A stretch of 64,000 bases of DNA from Allobosea sp. (GCF_017308015.1 NZ_JAFKFW010000006.1:143684-207683); one strand, 5' to 3'; positions 43,776-53,513 are shown, counted from the stretch's first letter. Program-made: numbers and translations. The notes: generated by a model not told the origin, from the sequence alone.

Positions 43776-44651
43776 ATGCTCTACGATCTCCTCGTCGGCC
43801 CCTTCGCCGAATTCGACTTCATGCGCCGCGCGCTCGTTGGTGTGGTCGCGCTCTCTGTCTCGGGCGCGCCGATCGGCGTCTTCCTGATGCTCCGGCGGAT
43901 GAGCCTGACCGGCGACGCCATGGCGCATGCGATCCTGCCCGGGGCTGCACTGGGCTATCTCGTTGCGGGGTTCTCGTTGCCGGCTATGACGATCGGCGGG
44001 CTCGCGGCTGGCTTCGCGGTGGCGCTGGCGGCTGGTGCAGTGGCGCGGGCGACTGTCCTCAAGGAGGATGCATCGCTTGCCGCCTTCTACCTGATCTCGC
44101 TTGCGCTCGGTGTCACCATCGTCTCGCTTCGGGGCTCGGCGATCGATCTCCTGCATGTACTCTTCGGCAATGTGCTGGCGCTCGACGATCAGGTTCTGAT
44201 CCTGCTTGCAGGTGTCGCAACGGTGTCGCTCCTGTCATTGGCGGCGCTCTACCGGCCGCTGGTGCTCGAATGCGTCGATCCCGGTTTCCTGCGTTCGGTC
44301 AGCCGCTCCGGTGGTGTCGTGCACCTGACCTTCCTCGCGTTGGTCGTGCTCAATCTTGTCGCTGGCTTCCATGCGCTGGGAACCTTGCTCGCCGTGGGCA
44401 TGATGATGCTGCCGGCGGCAGCGGCGCGCTTGTGGACGGCCGATATCACGCGGCTCCTTCTGCTGGCGGCCGGTTTCGGCATGGCTTCGGGCTATGCCGG
44501 GCTCGTGACGTCCTATGCAGCAGGGTCGAGCCTGCCGGCGGGACCATCGATCATCCTCGCTGCCGGCGCGATCTATATCGGCTCGCTCCTGTTCGGTTCG
44601 CAGGACGGGCTTGCGCGACGCCTCTTGCCTCGCGCCCACCTCCAGAGATAG
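43776..44651 (+). CDS. znuB: Zinc-type metal ABC transporter permease
   Basis: The 291-residue inner-membrane protein has about 8 hydrophobic segments. Family motifs are SGAPIGVFLMLRRMSLTGDAMAHAILPGAALGYL near the start and GTLLAVGMMMLPAAAARLW. I chose the ATG at 43776 (MLYDLLVGPF); a GTG at 43740 overlaps the znuC stop and is the alternative. It ends exactly where the second operator box begins. Confidence 0.92.
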   Translation: MLYDLLVGPFAEFDFMRRALVGVVALSVSGAPIGVFLMLRRMSLTGDAMAHAILPGAALGYLVAGFSLPAMTIGGLAAGFAVALAAGAVARATVLKEDASLAAFYLISLALGVTIVSLRGSAIDLLHVLFGNVLALDDQVLILLAGVATVSLLSLAALYRPLVLECVDPGFLRSVSRSGGVVHLTFLALVVLNLVAGFHALGTLLAVGMMMLPAAAARLWTADITRLLLLAAGFGMASGYAGLVTSYAAGSSLPAGPSIILAAGAIYIGSLLFGSQDGLARRLLPRAHLQR

Positions 44652-44668
44652 AAACGTTATATCGTTTC
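44651..44668. promoter_or_regulatory. Zur-like operator 2, before znuA
   Basis: GAAACG and CGTTTC are perfect inverted arms around TTATAT. The site is 18 bp, begins at the last base of the znuB stop and contains a TATATC -10-like element, 18 bp before the znuA start. It indicates a separate, co-regulated promoter for znuA. Confidence 0.7.
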
Positions 44669-44685
44669 ATTTCCTGGAGTCGCCC

Positions 44686-45627
44686 ATGCCCACCCGTCGT
44701 GTCCTCGTCGCCGGCCTCGCTTACGGGCTTGCCGCAGCCGCCACGCCGTTCGGTGCCTTCGCTCAGGAGAAGCTGCCGGTGGTGGCGAGCTTCTCGATCC
44801 TCGGCGATTTCGTCCGGCAGGTCGGCGGCGACCGCGTCACCGTAACCACGCTGGTCGGCCCTGATGGCGACGCTCATGTCTATTCGCCGACACCGGCCGA
44901 TGCAAAGGCGATGGCCGCTGCCAAGATCGTCCTCGTCAACGGCCTGCATTTCGAGGGCTGGCTGCCGCGTCTCCTGAAGTCGTCGGGTACCAAGGCGACC
45001 ATGGTGACTGCGACGAAGGGCATCACGCCGCTCGAGGCGGATAACGATCATGACGACAAGGGCAAGGGTGGCCACGCGCATGCCCATGGCCATCACGATC
45101 CGCATGCCTGGCAGAGCGTCGCCAATGCGCAGATCTATGTCGCGAATATCCGGGATGCGCTAAGCGCGGCCGATCCGGAGGGCAAGGCGAGCTACGAGGC
45201 CAATGCCGCGGCCTATCTCGGCGAGCTCGAAAAGCTCGATGGGGAGGTGAAGGCCGCCATCGCGCGCATCCCGGCCGAGCGGCGCAAGGCGATCACCACG
45301 CATGACGCCTTCGGCTATTTCGTGAAGGCCTATGGTATTGAATTCGTCGCGCCGCAGGGCGTTTCGACCGAGGCTGAGGCCTCCGCCAGGGACGTCGCCC
45401 GCATCATCCGGCAGGTCAAGGCACAGAAGATTCCGGCCGTCTTCCTCGAAAACGTCACCAATCCCCGCCTCGTCGAGCAGATCGCGCGCGAAAGCGGCGC
45501 CAAGGTCGGCGGCCGGCTCTACTCGGATGCGCTCTCGGCCGAGACCGGGTCGGCGGGGACTTACATCCGGATGATGAAGCACAATATAAGCGAGATCGAA
45601 AAGGCGCTGTCCGCCGGCCCGGCCTGA
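44686..45627 (+). CDS. znuA: Zinc-type metal ABC transporter substrate-binding protein
   Basis: The 313-residue periplasmic protein has a signal peptide (cleavage near AFAQE, about 27). Metal ligands are seen as H64 in GDAHVYSP and H140 in DPHAWQSVANA, with later His in the C-terminal lobe (ITTHDAFGYF) and a conserved Asp in LYSDALS. Between them is a charged His-rich loop (119-140, DNDHDDKGKGGHAHAHGHHD), which marks ZnuA rather than Mn-binding homologues. It is transcribed from its own boxed promoter with a CTGGAG ribosome site. Confidence 0.94.
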   Translation: MPTRRVLVAGLAYGLAAAATPFGAFAQEKLPVVASFSILGDFVRQVGGDRVTVTTLVGPDGDAHVYSPTPADAKAMAAAKIVLVNGLHFEGWLPRLLKSSGTKATMVTATKGITPLEADNDHDDKGKGGHAHAHGHHDPHAWQSVANAQIYVANIRDALSAADPEGKASYEANAAAYLGELEKLDGEVKAAIARIPAERRKAITTHDAFGYFVKAYGIEFVAPQGVSTEAEASARDVARIIRQVKAQKIPAVFLENVTNPRLVEQIARESGAKVGGRLYSDALSAETGSAGTYIRMMKHNISEIEKALSAGPA

Positions 45628-45670
45628 CCGGGCGGTGTCCTCCTCGCGTCGCAGTCATTCAGGTCAAGCC

Positions 45671-46633
45671 ATGTCCGAGAAAATCCCCGTCACGGTGCTC
45701 ACCGGCTATCTGGGCGCCGGCAAGACCACGCTCCTCAACCGCATCCTGACCGAGGACCACGGCAAGAAATTCGCGGTCATCGTCAACGAATTCGGCGAGG
45801 CCGGAATCGATGGCGACCTCATCGTCGGCGCCGACGAGGAAATCTTCGAGATGAACAACGGCTGCATCTGCTGCACCGTGCGCGGCGACCTGATCCGCAT
45901 TCTCGACGGCCTGATGAAGCGCAAGGGCAAGTTCGACGCGATCATCGTCGAGACCACCGGTCTCGCCGATCCCGCGCCGGTCGCCCAGACCTTCTTCGTC
46001 GACCAGGATGTCGGCGACGCCACCCGCCTCGACGCGGTCGTGACGGTCACCGACGCGAAGTGGCTGAAGGACCGGCTCAAGGATGCGCCGGAAGCCAAGA
46101 ACCAGATCGCCTTCGCCGATGTGATCGTGCTCAACAAGACCGATCTCGTCACGGCGGAAGAGTTGGCCGATGTCGAGGCCGCGATCCGCGCCATCAACCC
46201 CTATGCCAAGCTGCACAAGGCCGAGCGCGCCAATGTCGATATCGCGGCGCTGCTCGACCGCAACGCCTTCGATCTCGACCGCATCCTCGATATCGAGCCG
46301 GATTTCCTCGAGGCCGGGCATCACCACCACCATGCCGAGGATGTGCGCTCGATCTCGCTGACCGTGCCGGGCGATGTCGATCCCGAGAAATTCATGCCGT
46401 GGATCAACGACCTCACCCAGATCCAGGGGCCGAACATCCTGCGTTCCAAGGGCATCCTCGCCTTCAAGAACGAGCCGCGCCGCTTCGTCTTCCAGGGCGT
46501 GCACATGATCCTGGACGGCGACCTGCAGCGCGACTGGAAGGATGGCGAGACGCGCGAGAGCCGCCTCGTCTTCATCGGGCGCAATCTCAACGAGAACGAA
46601 TTGCGCAAGGGGTTTGAAGCCTGCGCGGCCTGA
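45671..46633 (+). CDS. CobW/COG0523-family GTPase, putative zinc chaperone
   Basis: The 320-residue G3E GTPase has Walker A GYLGAGKTT (12-20), the metal motif GCICCTVRGDL (C65, C67, C68), Walker B-like IIVETTGLADP and NKTD for guanine. A His run, GHHHHHAED, is at about 218-226, before the C-terminal CobW_C domain. Such proteins deliver zinc to client enzymes when zinc is scarce. It lies 43 bp after znuA. I chose the ATG at 45671. Confidence 0.92.
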   Translation: MSEKIPVTVLTGYLGAGKTTLLNRILTEDHGKKFAVIVNEFGEAGIDGDLIVGADEEIFEMNNGCICCTVRGDLIRILDGLMKRKGKFDAIIVETTGLADPAPVAQTFFVDQDVGDATRLDAVVTVTDAKWLKDRLKDAPEAKNQIAFADVIVLNKTDLVTAEELADVEAAIRAINPYAKLHKAERANVDIAALLDRNAFDLDRILDIEPDFLEAGHHHHHAEDVRSISLTVPGDVDPEKFMPWINDLTQIQGPNILRSKGILAFKNEPRRFVFQGVHMILDGDLQRDWKDGETRESRLVFIGRNLNENELRKGFEACAA

Positions 46634-46647
46634 GCTAAAGCCGCGTC

Positions 46648-47658
46648 ATGACGACGATGACCCCACCCGTCTCGCTGCGCGAGCATGTCACCCCGATCAC
46701 TGCCGAGACGCATGTCGTCGCGGTTCACTGGCTGAAGCAGGGGCTGGTGCTCGCGCTGGCCGACGGGCGCGTGCTGCGCTGGCGCGATGGCGTTGTCGTG
46801 GACGGCGTCGAGGCCCATGCCGGTGGTATCCTCTGCGCCACCGGCGACGGCGAGCGCCTGATTTCCGGCGGCGATGACGGACGTGTCGTCGCCACTCGCT
46901 TCGAAGGCGAGCCGGAAGAGCTGGCGAAGGACCAGAAGCGCCGCTGGATCGATGCGATCACACTATCGCCTGCCGGCAATCTCGCCTGGAACACCGGCAA
47001 GACCGTGCAGGCCCGCGACGAGAAGGGCCGCGTCCGCACGCTGGAGGCGGCGAGCACGCCGCAGGGCCTCGTCTTCGCGCCGAAGGGCTATCGCCTCGCC
47101 ATCGCCCAGATGAACGGCGTCTTGCTCTGGTATCCCAATACCGAGGCGAAGCCGGAATTCCTGGAATGGAAGGGCTCGCATATCGACGTCGTCTGGTCGC
47201 CGGATGGGCGCTTCGTCGTCTCCTCGATGCAGGAGAACGCGCTGCATGGCTGGAAGCTCGGCGACAAGCCAGGCCATATGCGGATGACCGGCTATCCGGC
47301 CAAGCCGCGTTCGCTGTCCTGGTCGCATGACGGGCTCTGGCTCGCCTCAAGTGGCGCGGATGGCGCGATCGTCTGGCCGTTCCAGGGCGACGGGCCGCAG
47401 GGCAAGGCGCCGCGCGAATGCGGCGTGCGCCATGCCCGCGTCACCCGCGTCGCCTTCCACCCGGGCGCGCTGGTGCTGGCGATCGGCTACGATGACGGCT
47501 GCATCCTGATGGTCCGCCTGACCGACGGCTCCGAATTGCTGGTGCGCCCGGCCCTGCGCGGCAGCGGTATCAGCGCCTTCGCCTGGGACAAGGCCGGCAA
47601 GCGGCTCGCCTTCGGCGCCGAGGATGGCGCGGCCGGCGTGCTCGTGCTGCCGGGCTGA
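46648..47658 (+). CDS. WD40-repeat protein
   Basis: The 336-residue protein is made of about seven beta-propeller blades, for example VVATRFEGEPEEL, HIDVVWSPDGRFVVSSMQENALHGWKLGD and RSLSWSHDGLWLASSGADGAIVWPF. It has no signal peptide. It is 14 bp after the CobW gene; the pairing recurs in Hyphomicrobiales. A scaffold role for the zinc metallochaperone is possible; I know no direct evidence. Confidence 0.88.
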   Translation: MTTMTPPVSLREHVTPITAETHVVAVHWLKQGLVLALADGRVLRWRDGVVVDGVEAHAGGILCATGDGERLISGGDDGRVVATRFEGEPEELAKDQKRRWIDAITLSPAGNLAWNTGKTVQARDEKGRVRTLEAASTPQGLVFAPKGYRLAIAQMNGVLLWYPNTEAKPEFLEWKGSHIDVVWSPDGRFVVSSMQENALHGWKLGDKPGHMRMTGYPAKPRSLSWSHDGLWLASSGADGAIVWPFQGDGPQGKAPRECGVRHARVTRVAFHPGALVLAIGYDDGCILMVRLTDGSELLVRPALRGSGISAFAWDKAGKRLAFGAEDGAAGVLVLPG

Positions 47659-47663
47659 GCGCG

Positions 47664-47951
47664 ATGCGCTTCGGTCTCTTCGGCAAGCCGGAGACCCGCA
47701 AGAGCGGCGATGCGAAGGCCGAAGCGAAGGCTCTGGCGGAGCGACTGAAGGGTCAGGTCAGGGAGCAACTCGGCCTGCCCGAAACGACGGCGATTGCCGT
47801 CAACGAGATCATCTGCGCCGATCCCGCTTGCCCGGGCAACGAAACGGTCATCCTCGTGATGAAGCCGGGCGAGAAGACCCGCGCCTACAAGCTGCAGATG
47901 GCGATGGTCGAGGTGACCGCAAAAGCGCTGGCCGAAGTCCTCGGCTTTTAA
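47664..47951 (+). CDS. Small conserved protein with a CADPACPG motif
   Basis: The 95-residue acidic/basic protein has C51 and C56 in EIICADPACPGNETVILVM and follows the WD40 gene by 5 bp, so it shares the operon. The N-terminal half is helical and charged. I do not recognise a named function. The paired cysteines beside a metallochaperone suggest metal or disulfide chemistry, as inference only. Its stop overlaps the convergent motB stop. Confidence 0.75.
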   Translation: MRFGLFGKPETRKSGDAKAEAKALAERLKGQVREQLGLPETTAIAVNEIICADPACPGNETVILVMKPGEKTRAYKLQMAMVEVTAKALAEVLGF

Positions 47952-48772
47952 GGCTTCAAGCCGTTCGGGATAGCCGGCGCCTCGGCCTTCAGCACGATTC
48001 CGACCCGGCGGTTATAGGGCAGGTAGGGATTGTCCTTGATCAGCGGCTCGGTATCGCCTCGGCCGGTGACCGAGGTGAAACGCTCGTTCGGCACGCCGGC
48101 ATTGGCGAGGATCTCGCGCACGGCGCTGGCGCGGGTGACGGAGAGGGTCCAGAGGTCGCCCTCGGGCGCTTCGCCCGGTCGCGGCGTGGCGCTGTGGCCG
48201 GAGATGGCGATCTTGTTGGGCATGCGTCGCAGCGTCGGTGCGACGGCGGCCAGGACCTTGCGCATGCGCTCGTTCGGCTGGGCCGAGCCGGGGGCGAACA
48301 TGGCGCGGCCTTCCTGATCGACGAGCTGGATGTCGATGCCGGCCTCGGAGACCTCGACCAGTACGTTGCGTGAGATCTCGGCGATCTCCGGCATGTCGCG
48401 CAGCGCCTGGCGCAGCGAGGCGGCAGCGAGTGCGAAGCCGCGGTCGAAGGTCGCCGACATCAGGCCGTCGTCCTTCTGGTTGTGCTGGCTTGGGCCCGGC
48501 GTGTCCGTCGCCTCCTCGAGAGGGCGGATATGGGCGTTCTTGATATGGCTCTTGGTCGGGATGCCGTCGCGCTCGACGATGCCGGCGAGCCGGACATCGG
48601 TCTGCGTGCCGAAGGCCTCGCGCATCGAGCCTGCGACGATCTGGAGCTTCTGCTTGTCCTGGCTCGAATAGGCCGCGACCATGACGAAGAACGCCATCAG
48701 CAGCGCCATCAGGTCGGCGAAGGTCACGAACCAGCCGTGACCGCCATGGCCTCCGCGTTTTTTCTTGGCCAT
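47948..48772 (-). CDS. motB: Flagellar motor stator protein MotB
   Basis: The 274-residue stator subunit has a single N-terminal helix WFVTFADLMALLMAFFVMV with D20, the proton-carrying Asp equivalent. It has a peptidoglycan-binding OmpA-like domain (about 150-260, IAISGHSATPRPG, SVTRASAVREILANAGV). A Gly/His-rich start (KKKRGGHGGHG) precedes the helix. It follows motA by 15 bp. It couples ion flow to flagellar rotation, although no other flagellar genes are in the window. Confidence 0.9.
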   Translation of the reverse strand: MAKKKRGGHGGHGWFVTFADLMALLMAFFVMVAAYSSQDKQKLQIVAGSMREAFGTQTDVRLAGIVERDGIPTKSHIKNAHIRPLEEATDTPGPSQHNQKDDGLMSATFDRGFALAAASLRQALRDMPEIAEISRNVLVEVSEAGIDIQLVDQEGRAMFAPGSAQPNERMRKVLAAVAPTLRRMPNKIAISGHSATPRPGEAPEGDLWTLSVTRASAVREILANAGVPNERFTSVTGRGDTEPLIKDNPYLPYNRRVGIVLKAEAPAIPNGLKP

Positions 48773-48787
48773 GGCCTCAGGTCCCGA

Positions 48788-49558
48788 TCATGCCGCTTCG
48801 GCCATTTCTGCGCGGTGATGGTCCGGCAGATAGGCGAGCAGCATTTCACGAACCAGCGTCGGGCTCTTGGCGTCGCGCATCTGCAGTACGCCGTCGATGA
48901 TCAGCGTGCGCGAGATCTCCTCCTCCTCCAGCTTGATGTGCAGCTTGTCCGCGATCGGCAGCGTGAACATGTTGGCGACCATGGCGCCGTAGAGCGTCGC
49001 CAGGAGAGCCGTCGCCATGGCGGGCCCGAGCTTGGAGGGGTCCGACATGTTCGCGAACATGGTCACCATGCCGAGAATCGTGCCGATCATGCCCCAGGCG
49101 GGTGCGCAGTCGCCGATGGCACGGTAGACCTTCGAACCTTCGTCGAGCCGCTGCAGGAAGTTGTCGCGATCGCGCTCCATCGTGTCGCGGATGAAGTCCT
49201 TGTCGTAGCCGTCGGCGATATAGCGCAGGCCCTGAGCCAGGAACGGGTCGGAGACCTCGACGTTTTCGAGCGCGACCGGGCCACTCTTGCGGGCGATCTC
49301 GGCGACGCGCGTGATCTCGTCGATCAGTTCGCGCGGATGAATCGAGCGCATGGTGAAGGCGAAGCGGACACCCATCGGCAGGCCGTTGGCGATCACCGAG
49401 AAGGGGAAACGCAGCATCGTGGCCGCGGTCGCGCCGCCGAAGATGATGATCGCGGCGTGCTTGTCCCAGTAAGCGGCGAAATTGCCGCCATCGATCAAGA
49501 TCAGGGCAACGACCGTGGCGATACCACCCAGAATACCTGCGCCGGTGGCGAGATCCAT
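48788..49558 (-). CDS. motA: Flagellar motor stator protein MotA
   Basis: The 256-residue protein has four membrane segments: first GILGGIATVVALILIDGG, and the last pair around CAPAWGMIGTILGMVTMFANM and TALLATLYGAMVANMFTLPIADKL, which line the ion path. The cytoplasmic loop carries RYIADGYDKDFIRDTMERDR. The length resembles the PomA/short MotA type. I chose the ATG at 49558 (MDLATGAGILGG); an open frame runs to 49624. It is encoded before motB. Confidence 0.9.
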   Translation of the reverse strand: MDLATGAGILGGIATVVALILIDGGNFAAYWDKHAAIIIFGGATAATMLRFPFSVIANGLPMGVRFAFTMRSIHPRELIDEITRVAEIARKSGPVALENVEVSDPFLAQGLRYIADGYDKDFIRDTMERDRDNFLQRLDEGSKVYRAIGDCAPAWGMIGTILGMVTMFANMSDPSKLGPAMATALLATLYGAMVANMFTLPIADKLHIKLEEEEISRTLIIDGVLQMRDAKSPTLVREMLLAYLPDHHRAEMAEAA

Positions 49559-49799
49559 GACAACACCCTGATGCACGCGCCGCACCGGGATCGCAGCCGG
49601 GGCTTTTCGCAGTGCGTAAACCATAAGAGGTGCTGGTTGAACGAAGCGTTAAGGTTGACCGCTTGCCCGGCGCTCCGGATTCGCTGGATGGTCGTGCGCT
49701 CTGCCGGGCGCGAAATGGCGATCCACGTCTTGTTCGGACGTGGGATTTATCCGAAAAGCGGAATGTACTTTCCGGTCCGATGTTCCAAAGCTCGTCGCG

Positions 49800-51614
49800 A
49801 TGTCTCTGCTCTCGCTCTATGCCCGCGTCCTTGGCGAACTCGGCCCGGAAAGGCGTTTGGGGGTCATCCTGGCGCTGGCCAATATCGTTCTGGCTGCGGT
49901 CGCCTTTGCCGAGCCGATGCTGTTCGGCGCGCTGATCGACCGCCTGACCACGATCCAGGCCTCGGGCGGGACGTTGACCTGGGGCGGTATCAACCTGCTG
50001 ATCATTGCCTGGGTCGGTTTCGGTCTCGCCAACATCGCTATCGGCGTCTTCGTCGCGCTGCATGCCGACAGGCTCGCCCACCGCGCCCGACTGACGGTGA
50101 TGGCCCGCTATTTCGAGCATGCGCTCACCTTGCCGCTCGCCTACCATACCCAGACCCATTCCGGCCGCGTCCTCAAGGTGATGCTCGACGGCACCAATGC
50201 GATGTGGGGTCTCTGGCTGTCCTTCTTCCGCGAGCATTGCGCCTCGGCTGTCGCGCTGTTCGTGCTCCTGCCCTTCACGATCTGGAAGAACTGGCAGCTC
50301 GGCCTGCTCCTGGTCGTGCTGGTGGTCCTGTTCGGTTCGCTAACCGCCTTCGTGCTGCGCAAGACCGATCGTCTGCAGAGCAATGTCGAGGCTTATCATT
50401 CCAATCTGGCGGAGCGTGCCTCGGACGCGCTCGGCAATGTGCCGGTGATCCAGAGTTTCACCCGCATCGAGGCCGAGGTACGCGGTCTGCGCTCGACGAT
50501 CGCGAATGTGCTGGCGGCGCAGTTGCCGGTGCTGTCCTGGTGGGCGGTCGCCAATGTCGCGACGCGTGCTTCGGCGACGCTGACCGTGCTCCTGATCTTC
50601 ATCGTCGGCACCTGGCTCCTGATGCACGGCCAGACGACGGTCGGCGAGATCGTCACCTTCATGGGTTTCGCCACCATGCTGGTTGGACGCCTGGAACAGA
50701 TCGTCAGCTTCGTGAACTTCATCTTCATGCAGGCGCCGAAGATGCGCGAGTTCTTCGAGGTGCTCGACACACTGCCGAGCGTGCGCGACCTGCCCAGCGC
50801 CAAGGATCCCGGCCGGCTCGAAGGCGCGGTCGCCTTCGAGGATGTCTCCTTCTCCTATGACGGCAAGCGCGCCGCCGTGCGCGACGTCTCCTTCACCGTG
50901 AAGCCCGGCGAGACCATCGCCGTCGTCGGCTCGACCGGGTCGGGCAAGTCGACGACGCTTGGCCTGCTGCACCGCGCGTTCGATCCTCAATCGGGCCGGA
51001 TCACCGTCGACGGCACCGACATCCGCGAGATTTCGCTGCTCTCGCTCCGGCGCAATATCGGCGTCGTCTTCCAGGAACCGATGCTGTTCGCCCGCTCGAT
51101 CCGCGAGAATCTGCTGGTCGGCAAGCCGGACGCGACCGATGCTGAAATGATGCAGGCGCTCGAACGCGCACAGGCCGCCGAAGTGATGGCGCGCCAGGCA
51201 GACGGGCTCGATACCCTGGTCGGCGAGCGCGGCCGCACGCTATCCGGGGGCGAGCGCCAACGTTTCTCGATCGCGCGCGCGCTGCTCAAGAATCCACCTG
51301 TCCTGATCCTCGACGAGGCGACCTCGGCGCTCGATGCGGCGACAGAGGTCAAGCTGCAGAAGGCGCTCGAGGAGGTGATGAAGAATCGCACGACCTTCGT
51401 CATCGCACACCGCCTTGCGACGATCCGCAATGCCGACCGCATCCTCGTCTTCGAGCAGGGACAGGTCGAGGAAATGGGCACTTTCGACGAACTCGTCGCC
51501 AAGGGCGGGCGCTTCGCGGCGCTGGCGCGGGCGCAGTATCTCGTCAGCGACAGGCCGGCCGGGGCAACCGAGGAGGCGCCGAGTCCACTGGCGCAGAAAA
51601 TCCTTCCGGACTGA
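49800..51614 (+). CDS. ndvA: Cyclic beta-glucan-type ABC exporter (NdvA-like)
   Basis: The 604-residue fused exporter has six N-terminal membrane segments (about 20-300) and an ATPase domain. Walker A is GSTGSGKST (about 378), the Q-loop NIGVVFQEP, signature LSGGERQR (about 481) and Walker [15 protein letters not shown]. Full-length likeness to NdvA/ChvA is suggested by [23 protein letters not shown] and [14 protein letters not shown]. It should export beta-1,2-glucan to the periplasm. The ATG at 49800 is preferred over 49740. The matching glucan synthase (NdvB) is not here. Confidence 0.87.
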   Translation: MSLLSLYARVLGELGPERRLGVILALANIVLAAVAFAEPMLFGALIDRLTTIQASGGTLTWGGINLLIIAWVGFGLANIAIGVFVALHADRLAHRARLTVMARYFEHALTLPLAYHTQTHSGRVLKVMLDGTNAMWGLWLSFFREHCASAVALFVLLPFTIWKNWQLGLLLVVLVVLFGSLTAFVLRKTDRLQSNVEAYHSNLAERASDALGNVPVIQSFTRIEAEVRGLRSTIANVLAAQLPVLSWWAVANVATRASATLTVLLIFIVGTWLLMHGQTTVGEIVTFMGFATMLVGRLEQIVSFVNFIFMQAPKMREFFEVLDTLPSVRDLPSAKDPGRLEGAVAFEDVSFSYDGKRAAVRDVSFTVKPGETIAVVGSTGSGKSTTLGLLHRAFDPQSGRITVDGTDIREISLLSLRRNIGVVFQEPMLFARSIRENLLVGKPDATDAEMMQALERAQAAEVMARQADGLDTLVGERGRTLSGGERQRFSIARALLKNPPVLILDEATSALDAATEVKLQKALEEVMKNRTTFVIAHRLATIRNADRILVFEQGQVEEMGTFDELVAKGGRFAALARAQYLVSDRPAGATEEAPSPLAQKILPD

Positions 51615-51771
51615 CGAGCATTCCGGTTCCGAGCGTATCCGCTCCACGCCGGGCGTCAGCGTGGCCCGTTCCACAGATGGAGCCCGGGCATGGCGAATTC
51701 GCGCGATGTCGTGATCCCCGGACCGGTCGTCGCACCTGTCCCTCGGTTCAGGTTGGCCCGCATTCTCGAGC

Positions 51772-52917
51772 TCAGGCGCCGGAAGCCAACTCCGCCTCGA
51801 TGAAGGCGCGCACCTCGTCGGCTGCGACGCCCGGTGCGATGAAGCTCTTGCCGATGCCGCGGGCGAGGATGAAGGTCAGCACGCCGCGCTTGACCTTCTT
51901 GTCCTGTGCCATGGCGTTGACGATCTCCTCGGCGCTGCCTACTCCGCCCGGCACCTGCTGCAATCGGCTTGGCAGGCCGATATGGTCGAGATGTCGGGCG
52001 ACGCGGCCCGCATCCTGCCCGGAGCAGAGACCGAGGCGCTGAGAGAAGCGGAATGCCTGCGCCAGGCCGATCGCGACGGCCTCGCCATGGACGAGGCGGC
52101 TGGAATCATAGTTCGTCAGCCGTTCCAGCGCATGGGCGAAGGTATGACCGAGATTGAGCAGGGCGCGGTCGCCTTCCTCGCGTTCGTCGCGGGCGACGAT
52201 CGCGGCCTTGGCGCGGCAGGAGACGGCGACGGCATGGTCGCGCTCGGGCCCGCCGGCAATGACGCGGCTCCAGTTCGCCTCGCACCAGTCGAAGAAGTCG
52301 GGATCGTCGATCAGCCCGTATTTCACCACCTCGGCATAGCCGGCCTTGAACTCGCGCTCGCTCAGCGTATCCAGCAACGCGGTGTCGGCGATGACGAGCG
52401 CCGGCTGGTGGAAGGCGCCGATCAGGTTCTTGCCATGAGGCGAGTTGATGCCGGTCTTGCCGCCGACCGAGGAATCGACCTGGGCGAGGAGCGTGGTCGG
52501 CACCTGCACGAAGCGCACGCCACGTCGCAGCACTGCTGCCGCGAAGCCGGTGAGATCGCCGACGACGCCGCCGCCGAAGGCGATGACGAGATCATTACGC
52601 TCGATCTTGGCCGCCAGCAGGGCATCGCAGAGCGTGACGAACTGGGCGTAGGATTTGGAGGCCTCGCCCGGTGGGATGGTGATGCGGGTCGCATTGATGC
52701 CTTCCTGCTGCAGGCAGGTCTCGAAGGCCGCGGCATGCAGCGTAGCGACGCTTTCGTCGGTGACGAGCGCCGCCTTGGCGCCGGGTGCGAAGGCGGCGAT
52801 CAGGGCCGCTGCCTCGCAGAGCTGGTGGCGGCCGATATGGATGTCGTAGCCGCGGCCTTCGAGCGCCACGGGGACGATGATGCGGGCGCCGGTCTTCTCG
52901 GGCGTGGTGGCGTTCAT
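51772..52917 (-). CDS. aroB: 3-Dehydroquinate synthase
   Basis: The 381-residue enzyme makes 3-dehydroquinate from DAHP in the shikimate pathway. Landmarks are NAD-binding ALVTDESVATLHA, VIAFGGGVVGDLTGFAAAVLRRG (about 114-136), the metal/substrate motif VPTTLLAQVDSSVGGKTGIN and a zinc His in LLNLGHTFAHALE. Its start overlaps the aroK stop as ATGA, so they are translated as a pair, a common order in alphaproteobacteria. Confidence 0.96.
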   Translation of the reverse strand: MNATTPEKTGARIIVPVALEGRGYDIHIGRHQLCEAAALIAAFAPGAKAALVTDESVATLHAAAFETCLQQEGINATRITIPPGEASKSYAQFVTLCDALLAAKIERNDLVIAFGGGVVGDLTGFAAAVLRRGVRFVQVPTTLLAQVDSSVGGKTGINSPHGKNLIGAFHQPALVIADTALLDTLSEREFKAGYAEVVKYGLIDDPDFFDWCEANWSRVIAGGPERDHAVAVSCRAKAAIVARDEREEGDRALLNLGHTFAHALERLTNYDSSRLVHGEAVAIGLAQAFRFSQRLGLCSGQDAGRVARHLDHIGLPSRLQQVPGGVGSAEEIVNAMAQDKKVKRGVLTFILARGIGKSFIAPGVAADEVRAFIEAELASGA

Positions 52918-53513
52918 GATGCTGTCGCTCCGGCTGCCGGCCCGAGATAGTCGCCCAATGCGGCAATGGTTTCGCCGACCACGACTTCGTGAGGCTCGTC
53001 GCTCGACTGGATGGTGATGTCGGCCAGCGCATAAACCGGCTCGCGCTCGGCCAGCATCCGGCGCAGCGTCGCTTCGGGATCGGCTGTCTGAAGCAAGGGC
53101 CGGTTCGAACGCTTGCGGACGCGGCGCATCAGCACGTCGGGCTCGGCCTTGAGCCAGACCGAGATACCGAGTTCCTTCACCCGGGCGCGCGTCTCGGCAT
53201 TCATGAACGCGCCGCCGCCGGTCGCCAGCACCAGAGGGGCGCGGGTCGCCAGCACGCGGCTGATGACGCGTCGCTCGCCTTCGCGGAACTCGGCCTCGCC
53301 GCGCTGTGCGAAGATCTCGGGGATCGTCATATGGGCGGCCGTCTCGATCTCGGTATCGGCATCGACGAAGGGCAGGCCGAGGCGGGTCGCCAGCCTGCGG
53401 CCGACGGAACTCTTGCCGGAGCCCATCATGCCGACGAGCACGATGGCGCGCGCACCGATAACGGCGCGAAGATCGGTCATGTCGGGCGTGGCGATGGAAG
53501 CGGCGGCAGTCAT
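52914..53513 (-). CDS. aroK: Shikimate kinase
   Basis: The 199-residue enzyme phosphorylates shikimate. Walker A is GMMGSGKSS (28-36), the shikimate-binding D is in VDADTEIE, and the lid and substrate motif is LATGGGAF followed by RVRKRSNRPLLQT. I chose ATG 53513; alternatives are 53564 (longer) and 53480 (shorter). It is joined to aroB by a 4-bp overlap. Confidence 0.94.
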   Translation of the reverse strand: MTAAASIATPDMTDLRAVIGARAIVLVGMMGSGKSSVGRRLATRLGLPFVDADTEIETAAHMTIPEIFAQRGEAEFREGERRVISRVLATRAPLVLATGGGAFMNAETRARVKELGISVWLKAEPDVLMRRVRKRSNRPLLQTADPEATLRRMLAEREPVYALADITIQSSDEPHEVVVGETIAALGDYLGPAAGATAS

